Shown here: positions 1 to 6,908 of the stretch, piece by piece
Layout of the letters: each line of letters starts with the position of its first letter
How positions within the stretch are numbered: the stretch's first letter is position 1
Assembly (NCBI GenBank): GCA_938074515.1
Contig: CALJFV010000248.1
Location: 1-11,264, forward strand
DNA length: 11,264 nt
Reading direction: 5' to 3'
Origin: an uncultured Flavobacteriaceae bacterium
GTDB lineage: Bacteria > Bacteroidota > Bacteroidia > Flavobacteriales > Flavobacteriaceae
The notes under the pieces: model-generated
What the model saw: the letters and a program-made list of their open reading frames with translations, nothing else
Databases searched by the model: none
Told to the model about the DNA's origin: nothing
Program-made: the position numbers and the translations under genes

Positions 1-1043
1 TCAGCCGTAATCCGCATATTGCTGTTTATGGGGTAGGTGGGGTTAAAGCGCACTTCACCCGCATTGTAATCAATCACATAGTCCGCATTTTCTCCCCGCT
101 CTAATAATACCCCATTGACATAAATCCGTTCACTTCCTGAAATCATTAGAATTAGGGCCTCCCCGTTTGCGCCTAATAATTTATAAGGCCCTTGATTTCC
201 TTCTTGTCCTTGAATGATACTGCGTTTAAAAACTCCGCGAACTAATCCCGCGTCAGCAAACATATTGGTCTGACTTCCATCTTCATGATCTATTTGCCAT
301 GCCGCATGCATCCCTTGAATTTTTTTGGTGAATTGTCCGAAGAAAGTTCTGCGATTAATGAGATCAACATCACCGGCACGCAATTGCCATCGGTCCGCCT
401 CTAAAGCGATAAATAATTGATCAAACTCCTCGAGACTCTGCGTATACCCTCCATTTTCTCCTGGCAAATTACTGTCTTGCAATGAGGCCGTTATCTGGAC
501 CTTGTCGCTCAAGGCTCCAGTGATTTGCAAGTCGAGCTGACTGTTGACCACTGCGTTTTGGTTATTGCCCACGGTTAGTCCGCGCACAATACTGCCCTGC
601 GCATTGATTCCAGAAAAAGGATTTTTTTCTTTTTTAAAATTATTTTCTTCTAAGCGGTAAATTTTACCTATTTGATCTTGGGCAGGAAGAATGAGTTCTG
701 GATTTAGTGCGCTGTAAGTTTTGGTCAAATAATTAGGGTAGCGCAAGTAGTTTATTATAATTGAGTCATTATTTTGGATAATTAAAGAGTCAAGTATGAG
801 TTGGGCTTTTGAGAATTGACTTTGGTAAAGACTGCTGTCAATGGGCGTATAATCAAGGCGTAAAAGCCTAAATTGCTTGGGGTTGATCGAAATTGAATCA
901 AAGATTATGGTATCGGCAACCTTAACGGTTTTACTGCGTCCTGTCCAGGATATTTGATCTTGCGCCATAACCATGGAGGCTGAACACATCCAAAGTGCGA
1001 TCAGCAAATAGGTCGAGCGAAGTAACTTTGCTGTCAAAGCCAT
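1..1043 (-). CDS. Large outer-membrane/cell-surface protein, N-terminal part (3' end outside window)
   Basis: The frame is open from the ATG at 1043 down to the window edge, giving 347 residues and no stop. Residues 1-27 form a Sec signal peptide: a Lys/Arg start (K6, R9), a hydrophobic core and an Ala-Gln junction (VMA|Q, residues 25-28). After about 110 residues of N-terminal domain, residues 142-215 have the pattern NPFSG..G.I.RGLTVGNNQN..VNSQLDLQ followed by ITASLQDSNLPG and EEFDQLFI. Residues 301-345 have SGSERIYVNG, LERGENADYVIDY and NAGEVRFNPTYPI. These patterns are familiar from very large (often about 1,000 residue) uncharacterised outer-membrane proteins of Flavobacteriia, sometimes annotated as cell-surface or SprA-like, probably ending in a beta-barrel. 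That family call is from memory of the motifs, and the barrel part is not visible here. The gene is divergent from xth. No function is assigned. Confidence 0.85.
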   Translation of the reverse strand, partial: MALTAKLLRSTYLLIALWMCSASMVMAQDQISWTGRSKTVKVADTIIFDSISINPKQFRLLRLDYTPIDSSLYQSQFSKAQLILDSLIIQNNDSIIINYLRYPNYLTKTYSALNPELILPAQDQIGKIYRLEENNFKKEKNPFSGINAQGSIVRGLTVGNNQNAVVNSQLDLQITGALSDKVQITASLQDSNLPGENGGYTQSLEEFDQLFIALEADRWQLRAGDVDLINRRTFFGQFTKKIQGMHAAWQIDHEDGSQTNMFADAGLVRGVFKRSIIQGQEGNQGPYKLLGANGEALILMISGSERIYVNGVLLERGENADYVIDYNAGEVRFNPTYPINSNMRITA

Positions 1044-1195
1044 AAAAACAGGACAAGTCTCATTGGATAAACTGAATCCGCCTCGAATTATTTTGTTGAT
1101 TGTTTTTTGAAAATTGCGTTGCGGGTTATTAGGGTAAATATACGGGCTTATTTAATTTAGTGCACAGCGAAGAATTACACTAAAAATCAAATGTT
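1044..1195. promoter_or_regulatory. Divergent intergenic region between the surface-protein gene and xth
   Basis: This is a 152-bp AT-rich gap between two divergent genes, so it should carry both promoters. Only near matches to the Bacteroidota -7 box TAnnTTTG are visible: TAATTTAG on the plus strand (1153-1160) and TATATTTA on the minus strand (1142-1135). Neither has a convincing TTG element 17-23 bp upstream. No Shine-Dalgarno sequence precedes either start. That promoters exist here is inferred from the gene layout; the exact boxes are weak. Confidence 0.35.
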
Positions 1196-1960
1196 TTGAA
1201 AATAATCTCCTATAACGTAAATGGAATCCGGGCCGCGATGAACAAGGGTTTGCTCGAATGGTTGCAGCAGGCAAATCCTGATGTGTTTTGTATTCAAGAA
1301 ACCAAGGCCATGAAGGATCAGGTTGATCTTGACTTGATTGAGCAGGCAGGTTATCCTTATCACTATTGGTTTAGTGCTCAAAAAAAAGGGTATAGTGGGG
1401 TTGCGATTTTCTGTAAAATTAAGCCCGATCATGTTGCGTATGGTACCGGTATTGATTATATGGATGCAGAAGGACGCAATTTACGTATCGATTATCCGGG
1501 GGTTTCCATTATGAGTTTGTACCTGCCTAGCGGTACAAATGACGATCGATTGGATTTTAAGTTCCAATATATGGACGACTTTTTGGCCTATGTGACCACA
1601 TTAAAACAGCAGTTTCCTAAACTTGTGATTTGTGGAGATTACAATATTTGTCATCACCCTATCGATATTCACGATCCGATACGCAATGCAAAAGTCTCTG
1701 GATTTCTGCCGAGAGAACGTGCATGGCTAGAGGACTTTGTTCAATCTGGTTTTGTTGATAGTTTCCGACACTTGAATAAGGAGCCAGGACAATATACCTG
1801 GTGGAGTTATCGCGCTAATGCACGGGCCAATAATAAGGGTTGGCGTATTGATTACAATATGGTCAGCGAGCCACTGCGCGCGCAAATTAAACGGGCTCTG
1901 ATTTTGCCTCAAGCCAAGCACAGTGACCACTGTCCGCATATGGTCGAGCTGGCCTTGTGA
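1196..1960 (+). CDS. xth: Exodeoxyribonuclease III (AP endonuclease, EEP family)
   Basis: This 254-residue protein has the usual length of the XthA/ExoA family. The enzyme cuts DNA 5' to abasic sites and has 3'-5' exonuclease/3'-phosphatase activity in base-excision repair, in the cytoplasm. All catalytic signatures are present: N7 in SYNVNG, E35 in the IQE motif, Y109 in SLYLPSG, D148 and N150 in CGDYN, D219 in GWRIDY, and the D244-H245 pair in KHSDHCP. The start is the TTG at 1196. An in-frame TAA lies at 1181-1183 with no ATG or GTG between, and the protein then begins with the canonical KIISYNVNGIR. An out-of-frame ATG-TTT-TGA (1191-1199) overlaps the start. The gene stands alone on the plus strand, divergent from the surface-protein gene and convergent with radA. 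Confidence 0.96.
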   Translation: MKIISYNVNGIRAAMNKGLLEWLQQANPDVFCIQETKAMKDQVDLDLIEQAGYPYHYWFSAQKKGYSGVAIFCKIKPDHVAYGTGIDYMDAEGRNLRIDYPGVSIMSLYLPSGTNDDRLDFKFQYMDDFLAYVTTLKQQFPKLVICGDYNICHHPIDIHDPIRNAKVSGFLPRERAWLEDFVQSGFVDSFRHLNKEPGQYTWWSYRANARANNKGWRIDYNMVSEPLRAQIKRALILPQAKHSDHCPHMVELAL

Positions 1961-2028
1961 AGAATGCCTGGGTATTGCTGATTTTTATCAGTTGTACTGC
2001 CCGTGGCGTGGTGGTCGGAAAAAGTTAA
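1957..2028 (+). CDS. Possible 23-codon lipoprotein-like mini-ORF overlapping the xth stop
   Basis: A GTG at 1957-1959 overlaps the xth stop codon (GTGA arrangement) and opens a 23-codon frame ending in TAA at 2026-2028. The product starts with MKNAW, continues with a hydrophobic run VLLIFIS and reaches a cysteine at residue 13, resembling a very short type II signal peptide with a lipobox-like FISC. Only ten residues follow. It could be a translationally coupled micro-lipoprotein, the remnant of a longer lipoprotein gene once following xth, or pure chance. The same bases can form an imperfect hairpin (1970-2002), an alternative explanation for their composition. Confidence that it is a real gene is low. 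Confidence 0.2.
   Translation: MKNAWVLLIFISCTARGVVVGKS
1970..2002. terminator. Candidate bidirectional hairpin between convergent xth and radA
   Basis: The gap between two convergent genes contains an imperfect inverted repeat. The inner perfect stem is CTGAT/ATCAG (1978-1982 with 1987-1991) around a TTTT loop. It extends through TG/TA pairs to a GGG/CCC base (1970-1972 with 2000-2002), with a 3-nt bulge and one mismatch. No long T-run follows on either strand, so it is not a textbook intrinsic terminator. Its position between convergent 3' ends makes a termination or transcript-end role plausible. Confidence 0.3.
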
Positions 2029-2031
2029 GGA

Positions 2032-3390
2032 CTAGACAAATAGATGTTGTACTAAATCATGTACTTTACCGACCTGAATCACATTGATTCGGGAATTCTT
2101 TGGAATTTTACTGTTTTTGGCGACGATAATTTGAGTAAAACCGAGCTTTTCTGCTTCTGAAAGGCGTTGATCCAAACGACTTATAGGACGAACCTCTCCG
2201 GCGAGCCCTATTTCCCCGGCAAAACAGCAACTGCGCATTAAAGGCATATCATTATTCGAAGAGAGCACCGCCGCAACCACGGCAAGGTCGAGTGCAGGGT
2301 CGTCAACTTGAATCCCTCCTGTAATGTTTAAAAACACATCCTTTGTACCGAGTTTAAAGCCGACTCGTTTTTCGAGCACCGCGAGGATCATGTTAAGGCG
2401 TTTCAGATTGTAACCAGTTGCAGAGCGCTGTGGCGTACCATAAACCGCACTACTCACGAGCGCTTGAATCTCAATCATCAGTGGGCGCATGCCTTCTAGA
2501 GTCGCGGCTATGGCTGTCCCACTGAGCGGCTCATCAGATTTAGAAATGAGCAGCTCGGATGGATTAGTTACGGCGCGCAAACCGGCACTAAGCATCTCGT
2601 AAATGCCTAATTCATTGGTGCTGCCAAACCTGTTCTTGTGGGCACGCAAAATACGATAAACATGGTGTCGGTCCCCTTCAAACTGCAATACCGTGTCCAC
2701 CATATGTTCCAAAATCTTTGGCCCTGCGATATGTCCATCTTTAGTAATATGCCCAATTAGGACGACTGGAGTCTGTGTTGATTTAGCATATTTTATGAGT
2801 TCTGCTGTCGCTGTGCGTATTTGAGAAATACTGCCTGAGCCGCTGTCTATTTCATTGGATTGCAAAGTCTGTATGGAATCAATGATCACAACCTCAGGCT
2901 GTTGTTCCACAGCGTGGTGCAATATGTTTTGTGTTTGGGTTTCTGTTAAGATCAAACACTGACCATGATTTTTACCCAAACGATCAGCGCGCATTTTGAT
3001 TTGCTGAGCACTTTCCTCTCCAGAAACGTAGAGGGTTTTATACGGCCATCGCAAACCGACTTGTAGCATGAGTGTACTTTTTCCAATCCCTGGTTCTCCT
3101 CCAAGTAAGGTCAGAGATCCAGGAACCAAGCCTCCGCCAAGAACCCGATCAAGCTCTGTATCATGAGTTGATTTACGCGGGGTATCACTGGTGGCAATGG
3201 TTTCTATGGGCTGAGGTTGTGCCACCCTTCCTAAGGTTCCTGTAGCTTGTTCCCAAGCCGCAGGCACTTGACTGCTGATGACTTCTTCGGCGATGGTGTT
3301 CCAGGATTTACAGGAATTGCACTGTCCCTGCCATTTAGCAAAGGAGCTTCCGCAATTCTGACAAAAAAAACTTGATTTTGTTTTTGCCAT
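2032..3390 (-). CDS. radA: DNA repair/recombination protein RadA (Sms)
   Basis: This 452-residue protein has the full RadA architecture. It has an N-terminal C4 zinc finger (C10, C13, C24, C27) and a RecA-like ATPase core with Walker A GEPGIGKST (98-106) and Walker B VVIID (167-171). The RadA-specific KNRFG motif is at 252-256, and a Lon-protease-like C-terminal domain starts at about residue 275. RadA is a DnaB-type branch-migration helicase that processes recombination intermediates and helps repair and transformation; this role is known from other bacteria. It is the last gene of the five-gene minus-strand run. Its ATG overlaps the stop of the upstream esterase-like gene by one base (TGATG), which suggests translational coupling. 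The length and N-terminus match the family, so the start is secure. Confidence 0.97.
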   Translation of the reverse strand: MAKTKSSFFCQNCGSSFAKWQGQCNSCKSWNTIAEEVISSQVPAAWEQATGTLGRVAQPQPIETIATSDTPRKSTHDTELDRVLGGGLVPGSLTLLGGEPGIGKSTLMLQVGLRWPYKTLYVSGEESAQQIKMRADRLGKNHGQCLILTETQTQNILHHAVEQQPEVVIIDSIQTLQSNEIDSGSGSISQIRTATAELIKYAKSTQTPVVLIGHITKDGHIAGPKILEHMVDTVLQFEGDRHHVYRILRAHKNRFGSTNELGIYEMLSAGLRAVTNPSELLISKSDEPLSGTAIAATLEGMRPLMIEIQALVSSAVYGTPQRSATGYNLKRLNMILAVLEKRVGFKLGTKDVFLNITGGIQVDDPALDLAVVAAVLSSNNDMPLMRSCCFAGEIGLAGEVRPISRLDQRLSEAEKLGFTQIIVAKNSKIPKNSRINVIQVGKVHDLVQHLFV

Positions 3391-4544
3391 CAGTATCCAA
3401 AATCATATTTAATTTGATCGGCCTTGTCCAGCATCAAATCTACAGTGATAAAATCTACCTCTTCCTTGTCAAATCCACCTTGGAAAGTCCGCATGGCCCG
3501 CTTAGGGTCACCGATTTCTTCATAATAGCGCCCCATGTAATAATCACCTAAAATTAAATCGGGATATTGACGTGTGGCTAGTGTGGCAATTTCTCGTAGC
3601 GACTCCCATTGCTTGAGTTTTTCACAGGCCGAGGCTGAGGCCAAAAAATCATTAATTCTGATGGGGTTGTTGATGCCAAAAAGATTAGCTATCGTTTGAT
3701 ATTTATCCAAAAGATAAAGATGCACAGGAGTTTCGAGTTTCAGCAGTACATCGTTAAATTCTTGCTTGGATATCGGCCGATATATTGAAAATATTTTTTC
3801 TAGTGCTGAGGGAATAGCCCGAGCCACCAGTGAATAATGTGTGGCCCCTTCAAAATTGTCAAAATAGTAATTAAATTGTTCTGATTTTAATGCGCTGAGC
3901 GATGTGTTGAGTTCTTGGGCCACCAATTGCAGATCTTGGATGTCATCAGTGCCTGTAGCCAGGTAGTAAAAAAGCTTTTGTGGAATATTGGGGATGCGTT
4001 TTGGTAGGCGGTCATCCATCATGGGAGCCAGGTCAGGGCTCAAGGCGATGTAACCATTAAATAAAGGCGGGTCTTTAAATAAATAATAGTTGATATAACT
4101 CGCGGTAATGTCATGGCCTACAGCAATGATGAATTTGGCAGTTCTGAAATTAGCGTCGATAAATGGGACCAGTTCCATGCCGATAAACTCAAAAAAATCA
4201 GCGCCTCGATCTGCGGGCATAAAGTTTGTGTCGTCGTAAAAACAGTCGTCATAACGACTTTCCCCTTGCATAATCCCCACGACCAAAGCCTCGGGCATAT
4301 CTTCCCAATACCCAAAATAATCAACATTTCCTGCTACGGGCTCGAATAGATAATTCGCGTCCAAGACAATAACAATAGGATAAGATTTTTCGGTATTCGT
4401 GTCGTAATCCCTAGGAAGCTGGATTTTTAGACGTCGTGTTTCTCCAAGTTTGTACGAGGAGAATTCTTCGTATACCACTTTAGACTGGCCCCAGCTCTGG
4501 GCGCAAAGGATTAAGGTAAAAAACAGAAGAAAATGGCTTCTCAT
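3390..4544 (-). CDS. Secreted putative-esterase-fold protein with Asp at the nucleophile position
   Basis: This 384-residue protein has an N-terminal signal peptide (about residues 1-20, cleavage near SWGQ|S), so it is exported. Residues 35-255 look like the alpha/beta-hydrolase 'putative esterase' (esterase D/Fes) family: RLKIQLPRDYD, YPIVIVLDANYLF, ELVPFIDANF, then an elbow AVGHDITA, and YIALSPDLAP. The elbow normally reads GHSxGG with nucleophilic Ser. Here residue 145 is Asp, encoded by GAC at 4112-4110. A candidate acid (D200/D201) and the C-terminal histidine (H236 in GATHYS) are retained. The C-terminal third (about 262-384) is helical, with one TPR-like stretch at about 330-360. It may be a non-catalytic relative or use Asp chemistry; the substrate is unknown. 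It lies 71 bp after the flippase-like gene, and its TGA overlaps the radA ATG. Confidence 0.85.
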   Translation of the reverse strand: MRSHFLLFFTLILCAQSWGQSKVVYEEFSSYKLGETRRLKIQLPRDYDTNTEKSYPIVIVLDANYLFEPVAGNVDYFGYWEDMPEALVVGIMQGESRYDDCFYDDTNFMPADRGADFFEFIGMELVPFIDANFRTAKFIIAVGHDITASYINYYLFKDPPLFNGYIALSPDLAPMMDDRLPKRIPNIPQKLFYYLATGTDDIQDLQLVAQELNTSLSALKSEQFNYYFDNFEGATHYSLVARAIPSALEKIFSIYRPISKQEFNDVLLKLETPVHLYLLDKYQTIANLFGINNPIRINDFLASASACEKLKQWESLREIATLATRQYPDLILGDYYMGRYYEEIGDPKRAMRTFQGGFDKEEVDFITVDLMLDKADQIKYDFGY

Positions 4545-4615
4545 GGGTAGAAATTTTCAATGAGAAAGATAGTAAAATAATGCCACCCCCTGAGGGATTA
4601 GCCATTAGGGATTTC

Positions 4616-5575
4616 TTACTTTTTATTCACAAGAGGGAGCCCTATCAAGGCGATGAGTCCAAAAAAGATTATTGAAGCAATATTCGCTGTCCAAATGAGC
4701 CAGCCAAAGGCATTTCCTAAGGGCAATGCAATGCCAAAAAGACCCATAACTCCAGCGACTGCCAGAGGATAGTACCCAATTCCGCTGTTAGTGAAGGCAA
4801 AGGTAAAACTTCCCACTACGAAGGTGATCATAATTACTTCCCAGCCGATTCCTGTGGTGTCTGCAAGGGCAAAAGTGGCAGCGTAAAAAGAAGCCACATA
4901 GAGCCCCCAAATCAACAAGCTCTCTAAGATAAAAACTAGGGGCAGAGAGACTTTTTTAATGCTCAGCATCCCTTGAATTAAACCCGCCGTAAATTGGCGC
5001 AAGCGCAGGGCGATAGCGTGATTGGATCTTTTGATCCAAAGGAAAAATAGGGATATTAATGCGCCCAAGATCAGAAACGTCCAAAGTAGTTTTGATAGAG
5101 GAATCACGTCGCTTATATAAGCGATGAGTACCGCGTAGTTCATGGCGATGGCCAGGCTAAAAAATAGGGCTAAAAAAATCAAATCAATCAAGCGCTCCGT
5201 GATGATTGTGCCCAGGCCATGCTCCATAGGTACTTTTTCATATTGATTTAAAGTTACCGCTCGTGAAACTTCCCCACTCTTGGGGATGAATAGGTTCATA
5301 AAATAGGCCACACAAACGGCAAAAAAACTGTTGTACCATTTTGGTCGATGTCCAAGGGGGTTGAGCAGTAAATGCCAGCGATGTGTGCGCAGGATATGGC
5401 TGGTTAGTGAAAGCAAAACGGAAAGCAATAAATAAGCGTAGTTTGCCTCTCTAAAGTGACGTTTCATCTCGCTTAATTGCTCCGCAGAAAATTTTTGATA
5501 GAAGTACCAAACCAGTAAGATTCCCAGAAATACTGGGATTACAATTTTTAAGAATTTCAGAGTTTTTGACTTCAA
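4616..5575 (-). CDS. LPG-synthase-TM/UPF0104 family multi-pass membrane protein (flippase-like)
   Basis: This 319-residue, very hydrophobic protein has roughly eight to nine predicted membrane segments (for example about 8-26, 46-62, 82-98, 129-152, 162-181, 210-236, 246-264 and 292-314). It matches the lysylphosphatidylglycerol synthase TM-region family (PF03706-type, 'flippase-like domain'). Conserved polar pieces of that family are visible: HRW (65-67), NLFIPKSGEVSR (94-105) and ITERLIDL (125-132). The soluble MprF-like aminoacyl-transfer domain is absent, so it is the membrane part alone, which suggests lipid or lipid-linked substrate transport in the inner membrane; the substrate is unknown. 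The start is TTG at 5575-5573. The preceding in-frame codon is TGA and the next Met is at residue 37, inside conserved sequence. It follows panD by 21 bp and is probably co-transcribed with it. Confidence 0.88.
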   Translation of the reverse strand: MKSKTLKFLKIVIPVFLGILLVWYFYQKFSAEQLSEMKRHFREANYAYLLLSVLLSLTSHILRTHRWHLLLNPLGHRPKWYNSFFAVCVAYFMNLFIPKSGEVSRAVTLNQYEKVPMEHGLGTIITERLIDLIFLALFFSLAIAMNYAVLIAYISDVIPLSKLLWTFLILGALISLFFLWIKRSNHAIALRLRQFTAGLIQGMLSIKKVSLPLVFILESLLIWGLYVASFYAATFALADTTGIGWEVIMITFVVGSFTFAFTNSGIGYYPLAVAGVMGLFGIALPLGNAFGWLIWTANIASIIFFGLIALIGLPLVNKK

Positions 5576-5596
5576 TCAGGAGAAATTTTTAAGGGC

Positions 5597-5947
5597 CTAG
5601 CGAAGCAAATTTGTCGATTCGTCCGGAAATACAATGGCAGGAGAGAATGTTTTGGCCTCCTCTGGACTCATCATCGCATAGGTCATTAGGATCAAAACAT
5701 CACCCACTGAAACCAAACGAGCAGCCGCGCCATTTAACGTTATTTCTCCGCTGTTTCGGGGTCCTGGGATCACGTAGGTTTCGAGTCGATTTCCGTTGGT
5801 GTTGTTTACCACTTGAATTTTTTCTCCGGGAACAATATTCGCAGCATCCATTAGATCTTCATCTATGGTAATGCTTCCAATATAATTAAGATCTGCACCG
5901 GTTACTTTAACGCGATGAATTTTAGATTTTACAACATGAATCAACAT
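5597..5947 (-). CDS. panD: Aspartate 1-decarboxylase proenzyme
   Basis: This 116-residue protein has the usual PanD length. PanD converts L-aspartate to beta-alanine for pantothenate and CoA synthesis. It self-cleaves between Gly24 and Ser25, giving a pyruvoyl group on the new N-terminus; here the motif NYIGSITID (21-29) has exactly that G24-S25 pair. Other known active-site or processing residues are also present: K9 and H11 in [13 protein letters not shown]54, T57 and Y58 in NRLETY, and N72 in LNGAAAR. The ATG at 5947 gives the standard N-terminus. It is 13 bp downstream of panC, so the two beta-alanine and pantothenate genes are adjacent and almost certainly co-transcribed. Confidence 0.97.
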   Translation of the reverse strand: MLIHVVKSKIHRVKVTGADLNYIGSITIDEDLMDAANIVPGEKIQVVNNTNGNRLETYVIPGPRNSGEITLNGAAARLVSVGDVLILMTYAMMSPEEAKTFSPAIVFPDESTNLLR

Positions 5948-5960
5948 GGGGCCAAAGGTA

Positions 5961-6809
5961 TTAATTTAGTTCAAGATTATCGATGAGACGGATGCCTCCA
6001 ATATGCGCGGCAACAAATGCTCGATACTTTTTCTTTGGGTCTTTGGTTAAGGTTGGAACAAGTGAATCAACATCGGCGATTTCAAAATACTCTAGGTCAA
6101 ACTCAGGAGCTTGGTCAAATGCGGCTTTAACTTGGTTTTTTATGGCCAAAATAGAATTTTTGCCAAAGCTCACAAAGGCATCGTTAAGAACGCGTGGCAA
6201 AAGTAATGCTTGCTGCAGTTCTGTATCGCTGAGGCGCTGATTGCGTGAGCTTAGGGCAAGTCCTTCACTATTTCTTGCTATAGCGCAGGGCACAATGACC
6301 GTCTCTCGCTGTTCGATTTGTACAAGAGTTTCTAAAATACGGAGTTGTTGGTAATCCTTTTCTCCAAAATACGCGCGGTCAGGGGTTACGGCATCAAAAA
6401 GTAATGAAACTACCGTGGCCACTCCATCAAAATGTCCTGGTCGATGCCGCCCTTCCATATGTTGTCCTAGCGCTCCGAAATCATACCGACGTGCACTGAC
6501 TTGCGCGCCATATAGATGCTCAGCTGAGGGGGCAAATACAAGAATACTGCTGTTGAGACTGCTCAGTGTTTTAAGGTCGTTATCTAAATGCCTTGGGTAT
6601 TTTGCAAGGTCTTCAGGATTATTGAACTGAGTAGGGTTAACAAAAATACTGACCACGACAAAATCACATTCCTCAAGAGCACGCGAAACCAAGGTAAGGT
6701 GACCTTGGTGCAAAGCCCCCATAGTTGGAACAAATCCAATGCGTTTTTGGTTTTGCTTTTGGGGCTCTAAAAGGGTTCTTAAGTCTTCCTTAGTATGGAG
6801 TGTTATCAT
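5961..6809 (-). CDS. panC: Pantothenate synthetase (pantoate--beta-alanine ligase)
   Basis: This 282-residue protein has the typical PanC length. It joins D-pantoate and beta-alanine using ATP, the last step to pantothenate. Family motifs appear in order: [10 protein letters not shown] (28-37, the HIGH-like nucleotide site), FVNPTQFN (56-63), GHFDGV (126-131), [10 protein letters not shown] (147-156), ALSSRN (185-190, the KMSKS-like loop) and GGIRLIDN (271-278). The frame stays open for 89 more codons upstream to an ATG at 7076. That extension runs antisense into the neighbouring plus-strand gene and has no PanC similarity, while the ATG at 6809 gives the canonical [10 protein letters not shown] start. 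It is the first gene of the minus-strand run, directly followed by panD; panB is not in the window. Confidence 0.97.
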   Translation of the reverse strand: MITLHTKEDLRTLLEPQKQNQKRIGFVPTMGALHQGHLTLVSRALEECDFVVVSIFVNPTQFNNPEDLAKYPRHLDNDLKTLSSLNSSILVFAPSAEHLYGAQVSARRYDFGALGQHMEGRHRPGHFDGVATVVSLLFDAVTPDRAYFGEKDYQQLRILETLVQIEQRETVIVPCAIARNSEGLALSSRNQRLSDTELQQALLLPRVLNDAFVSFGKNSILAIKNQVKAAFDQAPEFDLEYFEIADVDSLVPTLTKDPKKKYRAFVAAHIGGIRLIDNLELN

Positions 6810-6824
6810 TGCGCGGAAATCGAG

Positions 6825-6832
6825 CAAAATTA
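6825..6832 (-). promoter_or_regulatory. Candidate -7 box (TAATTTTG) for the panC operon
   Basis: Read on the minus strand this is TAATTTTG, an exact match to the Bacteroidota housekeeping -7 consensus TAnnTTTG, 15 bp before the panC ATG. The implied 5' leader is very short, and no TTG -33 element sits at the expected distance, so support rests on the box and on its position at the head of the operon. Confidence 0.35.
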
Positions 6833-6863
6833 AGATATTCACGGCAATCTGCATAAATTTTCG

Positions 6864-6871
6864 TAATTTTG
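6864..6871 (+). promoter_or_regulatory. Candidate -7 box (TAATTTTG) for the glycogen-synthase-like gene
   Basis: This exact TAnnTTTG match lies on the plus strand, 37 bp before the ATG at 6909, which would give a leader of about 30 nt. It is the same octamer as the divergent box at 6832-6825. No clear -33 TTG is present upstream (only TTC at 6838-6840), so the call is moderate. Confidence 0.45.
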
Positions 6872-6908
6872 CATCCTCACAGCAGTTACGGAAAATTTTT
6901 AATGTTTT

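Noticed and set aside
4113-4349. Open frames on the plus and minus strands inside the esterase-like gene
   Set aside because: They lie wholly within a well-supported gene, have no recognisable domain or start signals, and read like shadow translations.
4561-4615. Short repeat AATCCCT with a CCC-TCA-GGG stem between the flippase-like and esterase-like genes, considered as a terminator
   Set aside because: The stem is only three to four pairs with no T-run on the relevant strand, too weak to call. The gap is short and the genes probably share a transcript.
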